A model generated the notes under the pieces. That model ran no database searches. It saw only the letters and a list, made by a program, of their open reading frames with translations, and was not told the DNA's origin. This document shows, piece by piece, positions 7,749-17,286 of a DNA stretch of 64,000 nt. Each line of letters begins with the position of its first letter. The stretch's first letter is position 1. This DNA is from Trichococcus pasteurii (lineage in GTDB: Bacteria; Bacillota; Bacilli; Lactobacillales; Aerococcaceae). A program made the translations under genes and the position numbers. The stretch covers positions 1-64,000 of the forward strand of contig NZ_FONM01000005.1 of NCBI RefSeq assembly GCF_900112935.1. Direction: 5' to 3'.

Positions 7749-10700
7749 ATGATGAAGAAGAAGGCGCTATGGAAAGACATTTGGATAGAGATAGGCAAAA
7801 GTAAGGCACGCTTCCTCGCGTTATTGGCCATCATCACTTTGGGAGTAGCCTTCTTTGCCGGCATCAAGGCAGCGGGTCCGGATATGCTGGATACCGCCAA
7901 TCAATATTATGAAGAAAACAACCTGTATGATCTGAAGGTATTGTCCACTTACGGATTGGAAGACGCGGATATCGCCATCTTGGCGGAAACGCCCGATTTG
8001 ACCGTCCATCCGATGCGGACAGTGGACATCGAAATGGAAGGCAGTGATTTCCTCGTAAAAGTCTTCCCGTTGCAAAGCGGTGCGGATCCGGTCAATGAAT
8101 ATGCGGTAGCCGAAGGCAGATTGCCGGAAACAAGCGGCGAAATTGCCTTGGATGCGAAACAGAATCTGAGCGATACTTATCAGATTGGGGATACCATCAC
8201 TTTCCGTCATGAGTCCGATGAAGACCTTACTGATGAAGAAAAAGAAAATCGCATTTCCTTGAAAGATCAGGAATACACGGTCGTCGGCTTCGTTGATTCG
8301 CCGATGTACATTGAGAAGATGATGCGCGGCTCTACCAATGTCGGAAAGGGCAGTCTGGATGCTTTCGTTGTCGTGCCCGCTTCGGACATACTCGGCAGCA
8401 TCTACACGGAGGCCTATCTGACGATCGCTCCCGAAGCTGCAGAAACCGGCTATACAGACAGCTACGATGACCAAGTGGACAGCCTGGCCGATGAAGTGGA
8501 GCTTGCCTTGAACGGGAGACCTTTGGAGCGCATCAATGAAATCCGGGCGGAAGGGCAGCGGAAGATCAAAGATGCGGAAGATGAACTGCAGGAAGGGAAG
8601 GACAAGCTTGCGGAAGCCGTGCAGGAACTTCAGGATGCGCGGAAACAATTGGATGAGGGGACAGCGGCTTACGAAGAAAATCGCCAGTTGTTTCTGGATG
8701 AAATCGCAGAAGCCGAGAACACCTTAACGGCCAGTCAAGCTGAAATCGACGCGGGCATGGCCGAGTACCGAGCAGGCCTGGCGACCTATCTGGAAAACAA
8801 AGCGCTCTACGATGAAGCGAAAGCTGCTTGGGAGGCGCAGAAAGAATCCTTGCAAGGGCAGACCGGGTCGGAGGCTTCATTGGATGTGCTGCTGGCGAGC
8901 CTGCCCGATACACCGGAAGGCCGCGAAATCGCTGATCTGGCGCAAAGTTTGCTCGATGGGCAAGGCGAGGTTGAAGCGACCCAAGCCTCACTGGAAGACA
9001 AAGGAGCGGAGTTGCAGGAACGGGCAGCGGCTTTGGCGGCAAAGGGCGAACTGCTTTTGGCGGAACAGACGAGTCTGGAGGCGGATGCGGCAGACTATCA
9101 GAACGAACTGGCCATTTTCACCGCTGACATAACAGACTTCCAAACGGAAAAAGCAGTCAAGCAAACGGAATTCTCCGCAAGGCAAGCCGCTATCGATGCC
9201 GAAAGGGAAGCCCTGGCAGCTTTGGATCCGGAGACGGATCCGAGCGTGGCAGAGCGCTTAGCGGCAATGGCTGATCAGCAGGCAACTTTGGATGCGGAAC
9301 AGGCCGCCCTGACGCAGGCCGAAGCGGACTTGGCTATCCGCCAAAATGAGCTGGAGCAAGAGGGTGCCTCCTTATCGAGCCGGCAAGAAGCCTTAACCGC
9401 CGCAGCCGCGGCTTTCCAGACGGAACGGGCCAGTGAAGAGGCCGCTCTTCTGGAAGAACAGCGTCTCTTGGAGGAAGCCGGCACCGAACTGGCTGCCAAA
9501 GGTGGAGCATTGCTGGAGCAACAACAACTGCTGGAAGAAAAAATTGCGGCATTCATGGCCGATGCCGAAGACCAGATCGCAGCCGCAGATGCTCAGTTCG
9601 CCGAACAAGGGACAGCATTGGAGAACGGCAGATTGGAATTGGCCTCGGCATTGGCCCAACTGGAGGACGGGCAGGCACAGATCAATAACGGCTGGGCCGA
9701 GTTGGAAAGCCAACGCGCGAGCGGTGAACAGGCCCTTGCTGAAGCCTGGCAGGAAATCCAGCAGGGCGAAGCAGACTATCAAGATGGCTTGGCCAATTAC
9801 ACAGCTGAACGCGCTGATGCGGAAACAGAGATTGCCGATGGGGAAAGGCAGGTCGAGGAAGCGAAACAAGCTTTGGCCGATCTGATCGACCCTGTCTACT
9901 ATGTGACGGATCGGTCCGGTAATCCTGGGTATCAGGAATACCGTGACAATGCCGACCGCATCTCGGCAATCGCAGAGATTTTCCCGGTGTTTTTCTTCCT
10001 GATCGCAGCCTTGGTGAGCTTCACGACGATGGCCCGGATGGTGGATGAACAGCGCCAGCAGATGGGGACGTTGAAAGGTCTCGGTTACAGTGATTTCGAT
10101 ATTGCCAAAAAATATTTGATTTATGCAGCGATCGCCTGCATCGTGGGGACATCGCTCGGTTTGGTGGCCGGTTATAATATTTTCCCTGGGGTCATCTTTG
10201 ATGCCTACGGGTCCATGTACAGTCTGCCTTCCGTAAAGATTACCTATTACTTGTCCTATGCCCTGATTTCCATAGCTATCGCGCTGCTTTGCACCATCGG
10301 GCCGGCAGCATGGGCTGCACACACCTCGCTCCGGGAAAATCCGGCAGCGATGATGCGTCCGAAAGCGCCGAAGAACGGCAAGCGTGTGCTTTTGGAACGA
10401 CTGACGTTCGTTTGGGATCGCCTGAGTTTCAATGCGAAGATCACGGTACGGAACTTGCTGCGCTACAAAGCGCGCAATATGATGACGATACTGGGTGTAG
10501 CCGGCTGTACCGCCCTGATATTGACCGGATACGGCATCAAAAATTCCATCTCCGGATTGGCGGACACACAGTTCAACGATGTGATGCGGTACAACGCCAT
10601 CACGGCGATGCGTCCGGAAGCGAGCGAGGAAGAAGTCGCTTCCTATGATGAACTGATCGCTGCGACGCCTGAAATAACGGACCATCTCAAAGTGGTCCAA

Positions 10701-11567
10701 GAGAGCTATAAACTGGATAAAAAAGGTGTGAACCTGCAGAACGTCACGGTCTTCGCGCCGCTTGAAACCAAAAATCTGTCGGATTTTGTCAGTCTGCGTG
10801 ACCGCGCAACTCAGGAACCGATCGCATTGACGGATGAGGGAGCCGTCATTTCCGAAAAATTGGCGAATTTGGCAGGCGTCGGACCGGGGGACAGCATCGA
10901 AATCCGGAATGACGAAATGCAGACCTATCAGGTTCCGATCCGGGCTGTCACCGAGAACTACGTCAACCATTACATTTACTTAACGCCAACCCTTTACGAA
11001 GATATTTTCATCCAAGCCGCGGAACCGACAACGGATCTTTTGCTGTTTGATGAACCGGAAAGTTGGGAACGGAGCTTTGGATCCGAAGCGATGGGAGAAA
11101 AGGCAGTCGCATTGGTGACATTCATCAACTCCGTCGACCGCAGCTTCGCTGAAACTTTAGGGAGCCTGGATATCGTCACCTTGGTATTGATCGTGTCGGC
11201 AGCGGCATTGGCTTTCGTTGTCCTGTACAGCCTGACGAACATCAACGTTTCGGAGCGGATCAGAGAATTGTCAACCATCAAAGTTTTAGGGTTCTATGAT
11301 GTGGAAGTGAGCATGTACATCTACAGAGAATCCTTAATATTGACCTTGCTGGGAATTTTGTCCGGCTTTGTTCTCGGAAAAATTTTAAGTACAGTCGTTC
11401 TTAAAATGGTGGAGATCGACTTTATGATGTTCCCGCCGACCATCATGCCGATCAGCTACCTGTATTCAGGCTTGCTGTCGTTGTTGTTCTCAAGCGTCGT
11501 CATGCTGATCATGCACCGTAAACTGAAACAAGTGGACATGATCGAAGCGCTGAAGTCAGTCGAATGA
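7749..11567 (+). CDS. FtsX-type ABC transporter permease with very long extracytoplasmic coiled coil
   Basis: About 1,272 residues from the ATG at 7749 (TAGGAGG 5 bases upstream). Order of parts: one membrane segment near residues 18-42, a MacB-like periplasmic-type domain to about 260, and a Glu/Gln/Ala-rich coiled coil from about 260 to 712. Then comes a first FtsX domain (membrane segments from about 742), a second soluble domain, and a C-terminal FtsX domain with three membrane segments ending MIEALKSVE. FtsX/MacB permeases act as mechanotransmitters rather than classical pores. The coil is long enough to reach far into or through the cell wall, as in Pip/YhgE-like proteins. It is encoded with the ATPase just upstream. 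Confidence 0.9.
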   Translation: MMKKKALWKDIWIEIGKSKARFLALLAIITLGVAFFAGIKAAGPDMLDTANQYYEENNLYDLKVLSTYGLEDADIAILAETPDLTVHPMRTVDIEMEGSDFLVKVFPLQSGADPVNEYAVAEGRLPETSGEIALDAKQNLSDTYQIGDTITFRHESDEDLTDEEKENRISLKDQEYTVVGFVDSPMYIEKMMRGSTNVGKGSLDAFVVVPASDILGSIYTEAYLTIAPEAAETGYTDSYDDQVDSLADEVELALNGRPLERINEIRAEGQRKIKDAEDELQEGKDKLAEAVQELQDARKQLDEGTAAYEENRQLFLDEIAEAENTLTASQAEIDAGMAEYRAGLATYLENKALYDEAKAAWEAQKESLQGQTGSEASLDVLLASLPDTPEGREIADLAQSLLDGQGEVEATQASLEDKGAELQERAAALAAKGELLLAEQTSLEADAADYQNELAIFTADITDFQTEKAVKQTEFSARQAAIDAEREALAALDPETDPSVAERLAAMADQQATLDAEQAALTQAEADLAIRQNELEQEGASLSSRQEALTAAAAAFQTERASEEAALLEEQRLLEEAGTELAAKGGALLEQQQLLEEKIAAFMADAEDQIAAADAQFAEQGTALENGRLELASALAQLEDGQAQINNGWAELESQRASGEQALAEAWQEIQQGEADYQDGLANYTAERADAETEIADGERQVEEAKQALADLIDPVYYVTDRSGNPGYQEYRDNADRISAIAEIFPVFFFLIAALVSFTTMARMVDEQRQQMGTLKGLGYSDFDIAKKYLIYAAIACIVGTSLGLVAGYNIFPGVIFDAYGSMYSLPSVKITYYLSYALISIAIALLCTIGPAAWAAHTSLRENPAAMMRPKAPKNGKRVLLERLTFVWDRLSFNAKITVRNLLRYKARNMMTILGVAGCTALILTGYGIKNSISGLADTQFNDVMRYNAITAMRPEASEEEVASYDELIAATPEITDHLKVVQESYKLDKKGVNLQNVTVFAPLETKNLSDFVSLRDRATQEPIALTDEGAVISEKLANLAGVGPGDSIEIRNDEMQTYQVPIRAVTENYVNHYIYLTPTLYEDIFIQAAEPTTDLLLFDEPESWERSFGSEAMGEKAVALVTFINSVDRSFAETLGSLDIVTLVLIVSAAALAFVVLYSLTNINVSERIRELSTIKVLGFYDVEVSMYIYRESLILTLLGILSGFVLGKILSTVVLKMVEIDFMMFPPTIMPISYLYSGLLSLLFSSVVMLIMHRKLKQVDMIEALKSVE

Positions 11568-11578
11568 GGAAAGAATAG

Positions 11579-11624
11579 AAAAAACGCGCAAGCGGCCATT
11601 CATTGGTGGCTTGCGCGTTTTTGT
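11579..11624. terminator. Strong bidirectional intrinsic terminator
   Basis: A 14-bp stem AAAAACGCGCAAGC / GCTTGCGCGTTTTT has A and T tracts on its two sides. It sits between the convergent permease and FUSC-like genes and can serve both strands. Confidence 0.9.
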
Positions 11625-11635
11625 TCTGCAGATAC

Positions 11636-12142
11636 TCAGTTTTCGGCTGGTGATTGAGGTGAACCAGGCAACAGGTAGTTAACCCCGATGGCGATTGAAG
11701 TGCCGATGACTGTGTCCAGTACCCTTTGGATGGCGTAGGTGATCTTTTCGGTATCGTCTATATTGTAGAAAACGACAAGGAAGGTCGCGGTAGCGCCGAC
11801 GATAGCCGTTGACATGTCCAGGATGTTGCAGACCGTGATCAGGATGATGATGGCGATGATTGTACCGAAGAAATCCACAGAAAAATCCAGTCCAAGAAAA
11901 TCTTTGACAGCGATCAATGTGACTCCCAAGATACCGGCGACAGTATTGCCTCCGACACGGCGGATTCCATGATGCAGTGATTGCGAGCAATCTTCACGCA
12001 AAGCAAAGACTGAAGCCAATCCAGCCAGCATAGGAGAACCTCGGTCCAACAATTTGAACAGCAAAACGCATAATCCAACGGCAACGCCGGATTTGGTCGT
12101 ACGCATGCCTACGCGGAACTTCTCCTTATCCAAATGCAACAT
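11636..12142 (-). CDS. Aromatic acid exporter family (FUSC/DUF939-like) membrane protein
   Basis: 168 residues from the ATG at 12142 (MLHLDKEKFRVGMRTTKSG). GAGAGGAAG lies upstream, at a rather long spacing of 13 bases. An upstream TTG would add 14 residues and is less likely. The segment GMRTTKSGVAVGLCVLLFKLL followed by RGSPMLAGLASVFALREDCSQSLHHGIRRVGGNTVAGILG is typical of the short N-terminal membrane domain of the ArAE/DUF939 family. It has four predicted membrane helices. It lacks the C-terminal cytoplasmic domain found in longer relatives. The transported substrate is unknown. Confidence 0.8.
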   Translation of the reverse strand: MLHLDKEKFRVGMRTTKSGVAVGLCVLLFKLLDRGSPMLAGLASVFALREDCSQSLHHGIRRVGGNTVAGILGVTLIAVKDFLGLDFSVDFFGTIIAIIILITVCNILDMSTAIVGATATFLVVFYNIDDTEKITYAIQRVLDTVIGTSIAIGVNYLLPGSPQSPAEN

Positions 12143-12421
12143 AGTAAGTACGGCACTTCCTCTCGAAATGAAATAATATCTCAATCATAAGCATTTTTGA
12201 ACTTTTATCAAGTCATTTTCGCATTATTGTGCAAATAATACAGCTGCATTTGCTGTGTTGTTCAGAGTGGCTTTCCGGAAAATGAGAAAAAAGAGCGGCT
12301 ATATCTGTACGAAAAATGACTTAGCCAGGCCAGTCAATTTATTGAATTTGTTGCAACGCCGCCTTTTTAGGTGGAGCAAAAAAAGAACATTCGCTTTTTG
12401 CCAGAAAATGAGAAAATTGGG

Positions 12422-12450
12422 TTGCTTAAATTGTCAGAATATTCTATACT
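12422..12450 (+). promoter_or_regulatory. livJ promoter with an overlapping CodY-like box
   Basis: TTGCTT (12422-12427) and TATACT (12445-12450) are separated by exactly 17 bases. The 15-mer at 12429-12443 matches the CodY consensus AATTTTCWGAAAATT at 13 of 15 positions and lies wholly within the spacer. CodY is known to repress amino-acid uptake genes when branched-chain amino acids and GTP are plentiful. Regulation here is inferred. The rest of the 12143-12543 gap holds A-rich sequence and no gene. Confidence 0.75.
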
Positions 12451-12543
12451 AATGACATTAAATTTTAAGGAGAAGGATGAGGGCCTTTTCTTTGGATTTG
12501 CAACGAATTATTAACATATAGTGAGATGGGGAGGATTATTTAG

Positions 12544-13692
12544 ATGAAAAAGAAATTATTGATGGGCTTAGCATCTGTATTCTTACTTGCAGCATGCGGC
12601 AATGGAGCGACGACAGAAGAGAGCGATACAATCAAATTGGGTGGTAACTTCGAATTTTCAGGTGCTGGCGGTGCTTATGGTTCGATGATGGACGAAGCGA
12701 TCAAATTGGCTGTCGCAGAACAAAATGCAGCTGATGGTGTTTTAGGCAAACAAATTGAATACATTTCCTACGACAATAAAACAGAACCAGCTGAATCAAC
12801 TTCCGTTGCAACTCGTTTAGCGACTGAAGACAAAGTTGTCGCAATCTTAGGACCTGCAACGACTGGTGCGGCAAATGCACAATCTCCAGCAGTAACAAGA
12901 GCGAAAGTGCCAGCAATCTTGCCGGCAGCAACCGGTGATGCGGTAACGATGGATGGCGAATCCGTATTGGAATATGTATTCCGCGTATGCTTCCAGGATT
13001 CATTCCAAGGGAAAGCACTTGCTGACTTTGCACAAAATGATTTAGGCGCAACGAAAGCAGTCATCTTGGTTGATAATTCTACAGACTATGCAATCGGCTT
13101 GGCCGATGCATTTAAAGAAACGTTTGACGGTGAAATCGTAGCTGAAGAAAATTTCACTGCCGGCGATACCGACTTCAAAGCGATCCTTACAAACATCGCG
13201 AAAATGGATTATGATGTCATCTTCTTGCCTGGTTACTATGAAGAAGGCGGATTGATCATCAAACAAGCACGCGAAATGGGAATCACGCAACCGATCCTTG
13301 GACCGGATGGCTTCGCTAACTCAACATTGGTTGAATTGGCCGGTGCCGACAATGTGGATAACGTCTACTACGCAGGACACTTCACACCAATGAATGAAGA
13401 TCCAAAAGTGCAAGATTTCTTGGCAGCCTTCGAAGCTGAATACGGTAAACCTGCCGATTCATTCGCAGCTTTGGCCTATGATGCTGCGAAACTAGTCTTC
13501 GATGCAATCGAAACATCTGGAAGCACAGATCCTCAAGATATCACAGATGCTATAGCAGAAACAAAAGACTTTGAAGGCGTAACAGGAACATTCTCAATTG
13601 ATGAAAATCACAACCCTGTCAAACCGACATTCGTTATCGAATTACAAGATGGCGTGGAAGTTGGCAATACTAAGGTTGAACCGGCTAAATAA
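12544..13692 (+). CDS. livJ: Branched-chain amino acid ABC transporter, substrate-binding lipoprotein
   Basis: 382 residues. A lipoprotein signal MKKKLLMGLASVFLLAACGN with lipobox LAAC places it on the outer face of the membrane. The rest is a periplasmic-binding-protein fold type I of the LivJ family (KLGGNFEFSGAGGAYG, GPATTGAANAQSPAV, DFKAILTNIAKMDYDVIFLPGY, SFAALAYDAAKLVFDAIE). It delivers Leu/Ile/Val to LivHM. The ribosome binding site GGGAGGA lies 8 bases upstream. It is transcribed from its own CodY-boxed promoter. A hairpin behind it separates it from livHMGF, giving a way to make more binding protein than membrane components. Confidence 0.93.
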   Translation: MKKKLLMGLASVFLLAACGNGATTEESDTIKLGGNFEFSGAGGAYGSMMDEAIKLAVAEQNAADGVLGKQIEYISYDNKTEPAESTSVATRLATEDKVVAILGPATTGAANAQSPAVTRAKVPAILPAATGDAVTMDGESVLEYVFRVCFQDSFQGKALADFAQNDLGATKAVILVDNSTDYAIGLADAFKETFDGEIVAEENFTAGDTDFKAILTNIAKMDYDVIFLPGYYEEGGLIIKQAREMGITQPILGPDGFANSTLVELAGADNVDNVYYAGHFTPMNEDPKVQDFLAAFEAEYGKPADSFAALAYDAAKLVFDAIETSGSTDPQDITDAIAETKDFEGVTGTFSIDENHNPVKPTFVIELQDGVEVGNTKVEPAK

Positions 13693-13754
13693 TCCGGTCC
13701 CCTAGCAGTGTCGATTTGAAGCCTGGCTATTAAAGTAAAGATTCTAAAGTAACA

Positions 13755-13794
13755 AAGAGGTGCTGGCAGAACTTGCTGAGCACCTTTCTTTTTG
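13755..13794 (+). terminator. Terminator or attenuator between livJ and livH
   Basis: AGGTGCT (13758-13764) pairs with AGCACCT (13779-13785), followed by TTCTTTTT. It lies 60 bases after livJ and before a second promoter. Confidence 0.7.
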
Positions 13795-13826
13795 AAAAAA
13801 AAGAATAGGGACGCGGCAGTTAAAGG

Positions 13827-13854
13827 TTGTTCTTTATTCAAAAAAAGTTAAAAT
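13827..13854 (+). promoter_or_regulatory. Candidate promoter of livHMGF
   Basis: TTGTTC (13827-13832) and TAAAAT (13849-13854) with a 16-bp spacer, about 73 bases before livH. A downstream AGAAAATTTTCT palindrome (about 13886-13897) could be a further regulator site. It matches the CodY consensus only partially. Confidence 0.5.
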
Positions 13855-13926
13855 AGAGTGTACAACGGATACAGTAGAATAAAAGAAAATTTTCTAGTTT
13901 AATATAGAAGAAAAGAGAGGTGTAAA

Positions 13927-14805
13927 ATGGACAATTTAGTTCAACAACTGATAAACGGTATTTCCTTGGGAAGTATCTATGCGTTGATCGCATTGGGATA
14001 CACGATGGTATACGGTGTCATCAAATTGATTAACTTTGCTCATGGTGAAATTTACATGGTGGGCGCTTATGTGGGGTATACATTGATTCAAAATGTCGGC
14101 TTAGGCTTATTCCCGGCTATTCTGATTTCGATGGTATTCTGTGCCATTTTAGGAGTAGTAATCGAAAAAGTGGCATACAAACCCTTGCGCGGGGCAACAA
14201 GGGTAGCTACGCTGATTACAGCCATCGGGGTATCTTATTTATTGCAAAACGTCATGATTTATATTATGGGGCCTGAAGTGAAGGCCTTCCCGACAGCACT
14301 TAAAGTTCAAAACTGGACATTCGGGGGAGTGACCATCAACTCCCAACAAATCTTGATTTTCCTGACAACCGTCGTATTGATGGTCGGACTTCAAATGATC
14401 GTCAAATATACAAAAATGGGGAAAGCGATGCGTGCGGTCAGCACGGACCCGGAAGCTGCCCAATTGATGGGTATCAATGTGGACAACATCATTTCTTTTA
14501 CCTTTGTTTTAGGTTCCACTTTGGCAGGAGCGGCAGGCGTATTGGTCGGTATCTACTACAATTCCATTTCGCCGTTGATGGGTGTCACACCTGGTCTGAA
14601 AGCGTTCGTTGCCGCTGTATTCGGCGGTATCGGCATCATACCGGGAGCCTTGGTCGGCGGTTACGCTATCGGGATCATTGAGACGCTCGTGAGTGCTTAC
14701 GGCGGTTCGATGTTCAAGGATGCGGTCGTTTACCTGATCCTGATCATCATCTTGATCGTCAAGCCATCCGGTATCTTCGGCAAAAATACTAAAGAGAAAG
14801 TGTAG
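13927..14805 (+). CDS. livH: Branched-chain amino acid ABC transporter permease LivH
   Basis: 292 residues with about eight membrane segments. The N-terminus QQLINGISLGSIYALIALGYTMVYGVIKLINFAHGEIYM and the loop AMRAVSTDPEAAQLMGINVD (the EAA-type contact with the ATPases) are hallmarks of LivH. The C-terminus has FVAAVFGGIGIIPGALVGGYAIG. It forms the inner-membrane channel with LivM. The ribosome binding site is AGAGAGG. It is followed by livM 9 bases downstream. Confidence 0.93.
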   Translation: MDNLVQQLINGISLGSIYALIALGYTMVYGVIKLINFAHGEIYMVGAYVGYTLIQNVGLGLFPAILISMVFCAILGVVIEKVAYKPLRGATRVATLITAIGVSYLLQNVMIYIMGPEVKAFPTALKVQNWTFGGVTINSQQILIFLTTVVLMVGLQMIVKYTKMGKAMRAVSTDPEAAQLMGINVDNIISFTFVLGSTLAGAAGVLVGIYYNSISPLMGVTPGLKAFVAAVFGGIGIIPGALVGGYAIGIIETLVSAYGGSMFKDAVVYLILIIILIVKPSGIFGKNTKEKV

Positions 14806-14814
14806 GTGATAGCA

Positions 14815-15801
14815 ATGAAACAATTTAACAAAAATAATCTCGGTTGGCTCATTCTTATCGCCCTGGTGGCTGCTGTTTTATATGCGGGCATTATGACCAA
14901 CATCATTTCTCCGTTCTATCAAATCACCTTGGTGACGATTTTGCTCAACATCATCCTAGCGATCGGCTTGAATCTGGTCATCGGCTTCTCCGGGCAATTC
15001 TCGTTGGGGCATGCCGGTTTTATGGCAATCGGGGCATACAGCGGAGCGGTTATCGGTGACCAAGTTGAAGGCTTTCCTGGTTTCCTGTTAGGCTTGCTTG
15101 TGGGCATGATCATTTCGGTCATCGTGGCTTTGATTGTCGGTATCCCGACCTTGCGTTTGAAAGGCGACTACCTGGCTATCGCAACCTTGGGTATCGCTGA
15201 AATTATCCGTATCCTGATCCTAAACATGGGCGACTTGACGAATGGCGCCAGAGGTATCAGCGGCATTTCATTCCCGTTCGCATCCAATCTGAGCTTTATC
15301 ATGGTCCTGGTTGCTTTAGTGATCATCACCACCATCATCACGGTCAACTACATCAAGAGCAGTCCGGGACGCGCAACTATCGCGATCCGCGAGGACGAAA
15401 TTGCTGCAGAATCCATGGGTGTGAACACAACAATGTATAAAGTGATTGCCTTCATGATTGGTGCGGCTACAGCTAGCATCGCTGGTTCTTTATACGGTAC
15501 CTACTTCAGCGTAATCAATCCCAGCGATTTCACCTTCCAAAAATCGATCGATGTTTTGATCATAGTTGTATTTGGCGGAATCGGCAGTGTCACGGGTACC
15601 GTTGTGGCCGCTGTCGTTTTGGGTGTGCTGAACACGTACCTGCAATCTTTCGGGGAATTACGGATGATTTTCTATGCAGTAGCCCTTATCGCCATCATGG
15701 TGTTCCGTCCAGGCGGATTGTTGGGCAATAAAGAATTTACAATATCAGGACTTTTGAATCGCAAAGCGAAGAAAGCTTCCGCTAAGAAGGAGGTTCAATA
15801 A
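14815..15801 (+). CDS. livM: Branched-chain amino acid ABC transporter permease LivM
   Basis: 328 residues from the ATG at 14815 (TAGGTGA upstream); an in-frame GTG at 14806 also exists. It has the LivM-typical ILAIGLNLVIGFSGQFSLGHAGFMAIGAY segment, LRLKGDYLAIATLGIAEIIRIL, the ATPase-contact loop AIREDEIAAESMGVN and GGIGSVTGTVVAA. There are about nine hydrophobic segments. It pairs with LivH. The C-terminal tail is Lys-rich and cytoplasmic. The stop is 2 bases before livG. Confidence 0.93.
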   Translation: MKQFNKNNLGWLILIALVAAVLYAGIMTNIISPFYQITLVTILLNIILAIGLNLVIGFSGQFSLGHAGFMAIGAYSGAVIGDQVEGFPGFLLGLLVGMIISVIVALIVGIPTLRLKGDYLAIATLGIAEIIRILILNMGDLTNGARGISGISFPFASNLSFIMVLVALVIITTIITVNYIKSSPGRATIAIREDEIAAESMGVNTTMYKVIAFMIGAATASIAGSLYGTYFSVINPSDFTFQKSIDVLIIVVFGGIGSVTGTVVAAVVLGVLNTYLQSFGELRMIFYAVALIAIMVFRPGGLLGNKEFTISGLLNRKAKKASAKKEVQ

Positions 15802-15803
15802 CA

Positions 15804-16577
15804 ATGAGTCTATTAGAAGTAAAAGAACTTACCAAAAACTTCGGCGGTTTGGCCGCTGTGTCCAACGTCGATTTCGTCATCGAAGAGAATGAACTTATCG
15901 GTTTGATCGGGCCCAATGGTGCTGGAAAAACGACCTTTTTCAACTTGCTGACCGGTGTTTATGTGCCGACCGAAGGAACCATCGAATTTGAAAAGGATGG
16001 GAAAAAAATCTTGCTGAACGACAAGGCGCCTTACAAGATAACTGATTTGGGCTTGGCGCGTACCTTCCAAAACATCCGTCTGTTCAAAGAGTTGACGGTA
16101 ATGGATAACGTATTGATTGCGATGCACAGCAAAAAAGGCTCGAATACCTTCCATAGCCTGTTCCGGACACCGACTTTTTACCGCGTGGAGGAAAAAATGC
16201 GCGAAAAAGCTTTGGAATTGTTGGCCATTTTCGAATTGGAAAAGAAATATGATGTACTTGCGAAAAATCTTCCTTACGGTGAGCAACGTCGTTTGGAAAT
16301 CGTCCGCGCTTTAGCGACGAATCCGAAGATCCTGTTCCTGGATGAGCCTGCAGCCGGTATGAATCCGCAAGAGACTGCCGAATTGACCGCTTTGATCCGC
16401 AAAATTCAGAAAGATTTCAAAATCACTGTCGTTTTGATTGAGCATGATATGTCCCTGGTCATGAATGTCTGCGAAAGAATTTATGTATTGGAATATGGCC
16501 GTCTGCTTGCCAAAGGAACGCCGGAAGAAATCCAAAAAAATCCAGCCGTAATCAAGGCTTATCTAGGAGGCGACTAA
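15804..16577 (+). CDS. livG: Branched-chain amino acid ABC transporter ATPase LivG
   Basis: 257 residues. Walker A is GPNGAGKTT, the Q-loop region is LARTFQNIRLF, the signature is LPYGEQRRLEIVRALA (the variant typical of LivG), Walker B is ILFLDEPAAGMNP and the H-loop is LIEHDM. It hydrolyses ATP to drive import together with LivF. It follows livM directly and precedes livF by one base. AAGGAGG lies inside the livM end as its ribosome binding site. Confidence 0.94.
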   Translation: MSLLEVKELTKNFGGLAAVSNVDFVIEENELIGLIGPNGAGKTTFFNLLTGVYVPTEGTIEFEKDGKKILLNDKAPYKITDLGLARTFQNIRLFKELTVMDNVLIAMHSKKGSNTFHSLFRTPTFYRVEEKMREKALELLAIFELEKKYDVLAKNLPYGEQRRLEIVRALATNPKILFLDEPAAGMNPQETAELTALIRKIQKDFKITVVLIEHDMSLVMNVCERIYVLEYGRLLAKGTPEEIQKNPAVIKAYLGGD

Positions 16578-16578
16578 C

Positions 16579-17283
16579 GTGCTGAAAGTAAAAAATCTAT
16601 CTGTGCATTATGGCATGATTCAAGCCATCAAAGATATCAGCTTTGAAGTGAATGAAGGCGAAATCGTGACTTTGATCGGGGCCAATGGAGCAGGGAAGTC
16701 CACCATTTTGCGTACGATTTCCGGATTGGTGAAACCATCTTCGGGCGAAATCGAATATTTGGGGAAACCTATCCATAATGTGGCGACCAGAAAAATTGTT
16801 GAACAAGGGATTGCCCAAGTTCCGGAAGGCCGCCATGTCTTCAAAGGTTTGACGGTACAGGAAAACCTTGATCTGGGAAGTTTCACACGCAAAGACAAGC
16901 AGAACCTTGCCGGTGATCTGGAAGCGGTATTCGAACGTTTCCCGATTCTGCGTGAACGAAAGAATCAGGATGCAGCCACTTTGTCCGGCGGGGAACAACA
17001 GATGCTGGCGATGGGCCGCGCTTTGATGACGAAGCCGAAGCTGTTGCTTCTGGATGAGCCTTCGATGGGATTGGCGCCTATTTTCATCAAGGAAATCTTC
17101 CATATCATCCAGGATATCCAGAAACAAGGCACAACGATCCTCTTGATCGAACAAAACGCTAACGTTGCGCTGCAGATCGCGAATCGCGGTTATGTATTGG
17201 AGACGGGAAATATCGTATTGACCGGAACCGGGGAAGAATTATTAGCAAGTGACGAAGTTCAGAAAGCTTACTTAGGAGGCTAA
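16579..17283 (+). CDS. livF: Branched-chain amino acid ABC transporter ATPase LivF
   Basis: 234 residues. Walker A is GANGAGKST, the Q-loop is IAQVPEGRHVF (the LivF form), the signature is LSGGEQQMLAMGRALM, Walker B is LLLLDEPSMGLAP and the H-loop is LIEQN. It starts with GTG, preceded by GGAGG in the end of livG. It is the second ATPase of the importer. The CBS-ACT gene starts 3 bases after its stop. Confidence 0.94.
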   Translation: MLKVKNLSVHYGMIQAIKDISFEVNEGEIVTLIGANGAGKSTILRTISGLVKPSSGEIEYLGKPIHNVATRKIVEQGIAQVPEGRHVFKGLTVQENLDLGSFTRKDKQNLAGDLEAVFERFPILRERKNQDAATLSGGEQQMLAMGRALMTKPKLLLLDEPSMGLAPIFIKEIFHIIQDIQKQGTTILLIEQNANVALQIANRGYVLETGNIVLTGTGEELLASDEVQKAYLGG

Positions 17284-17286
17284 AAA

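Noticed and set aside
9393-10970. 525-codon minus-strand frame opposite the giant permease
   Set aside because: Lies wholly inside a well-supported gene. Its composition reflects the repetitive coiled-coil coding sequence.
12401-12418. Further CodY box at CAGAAAATGAGAAAATTG
   Set aside because: Only the right half matches the consensus (about 9 of 15); the match at 12429-12443 is much better.
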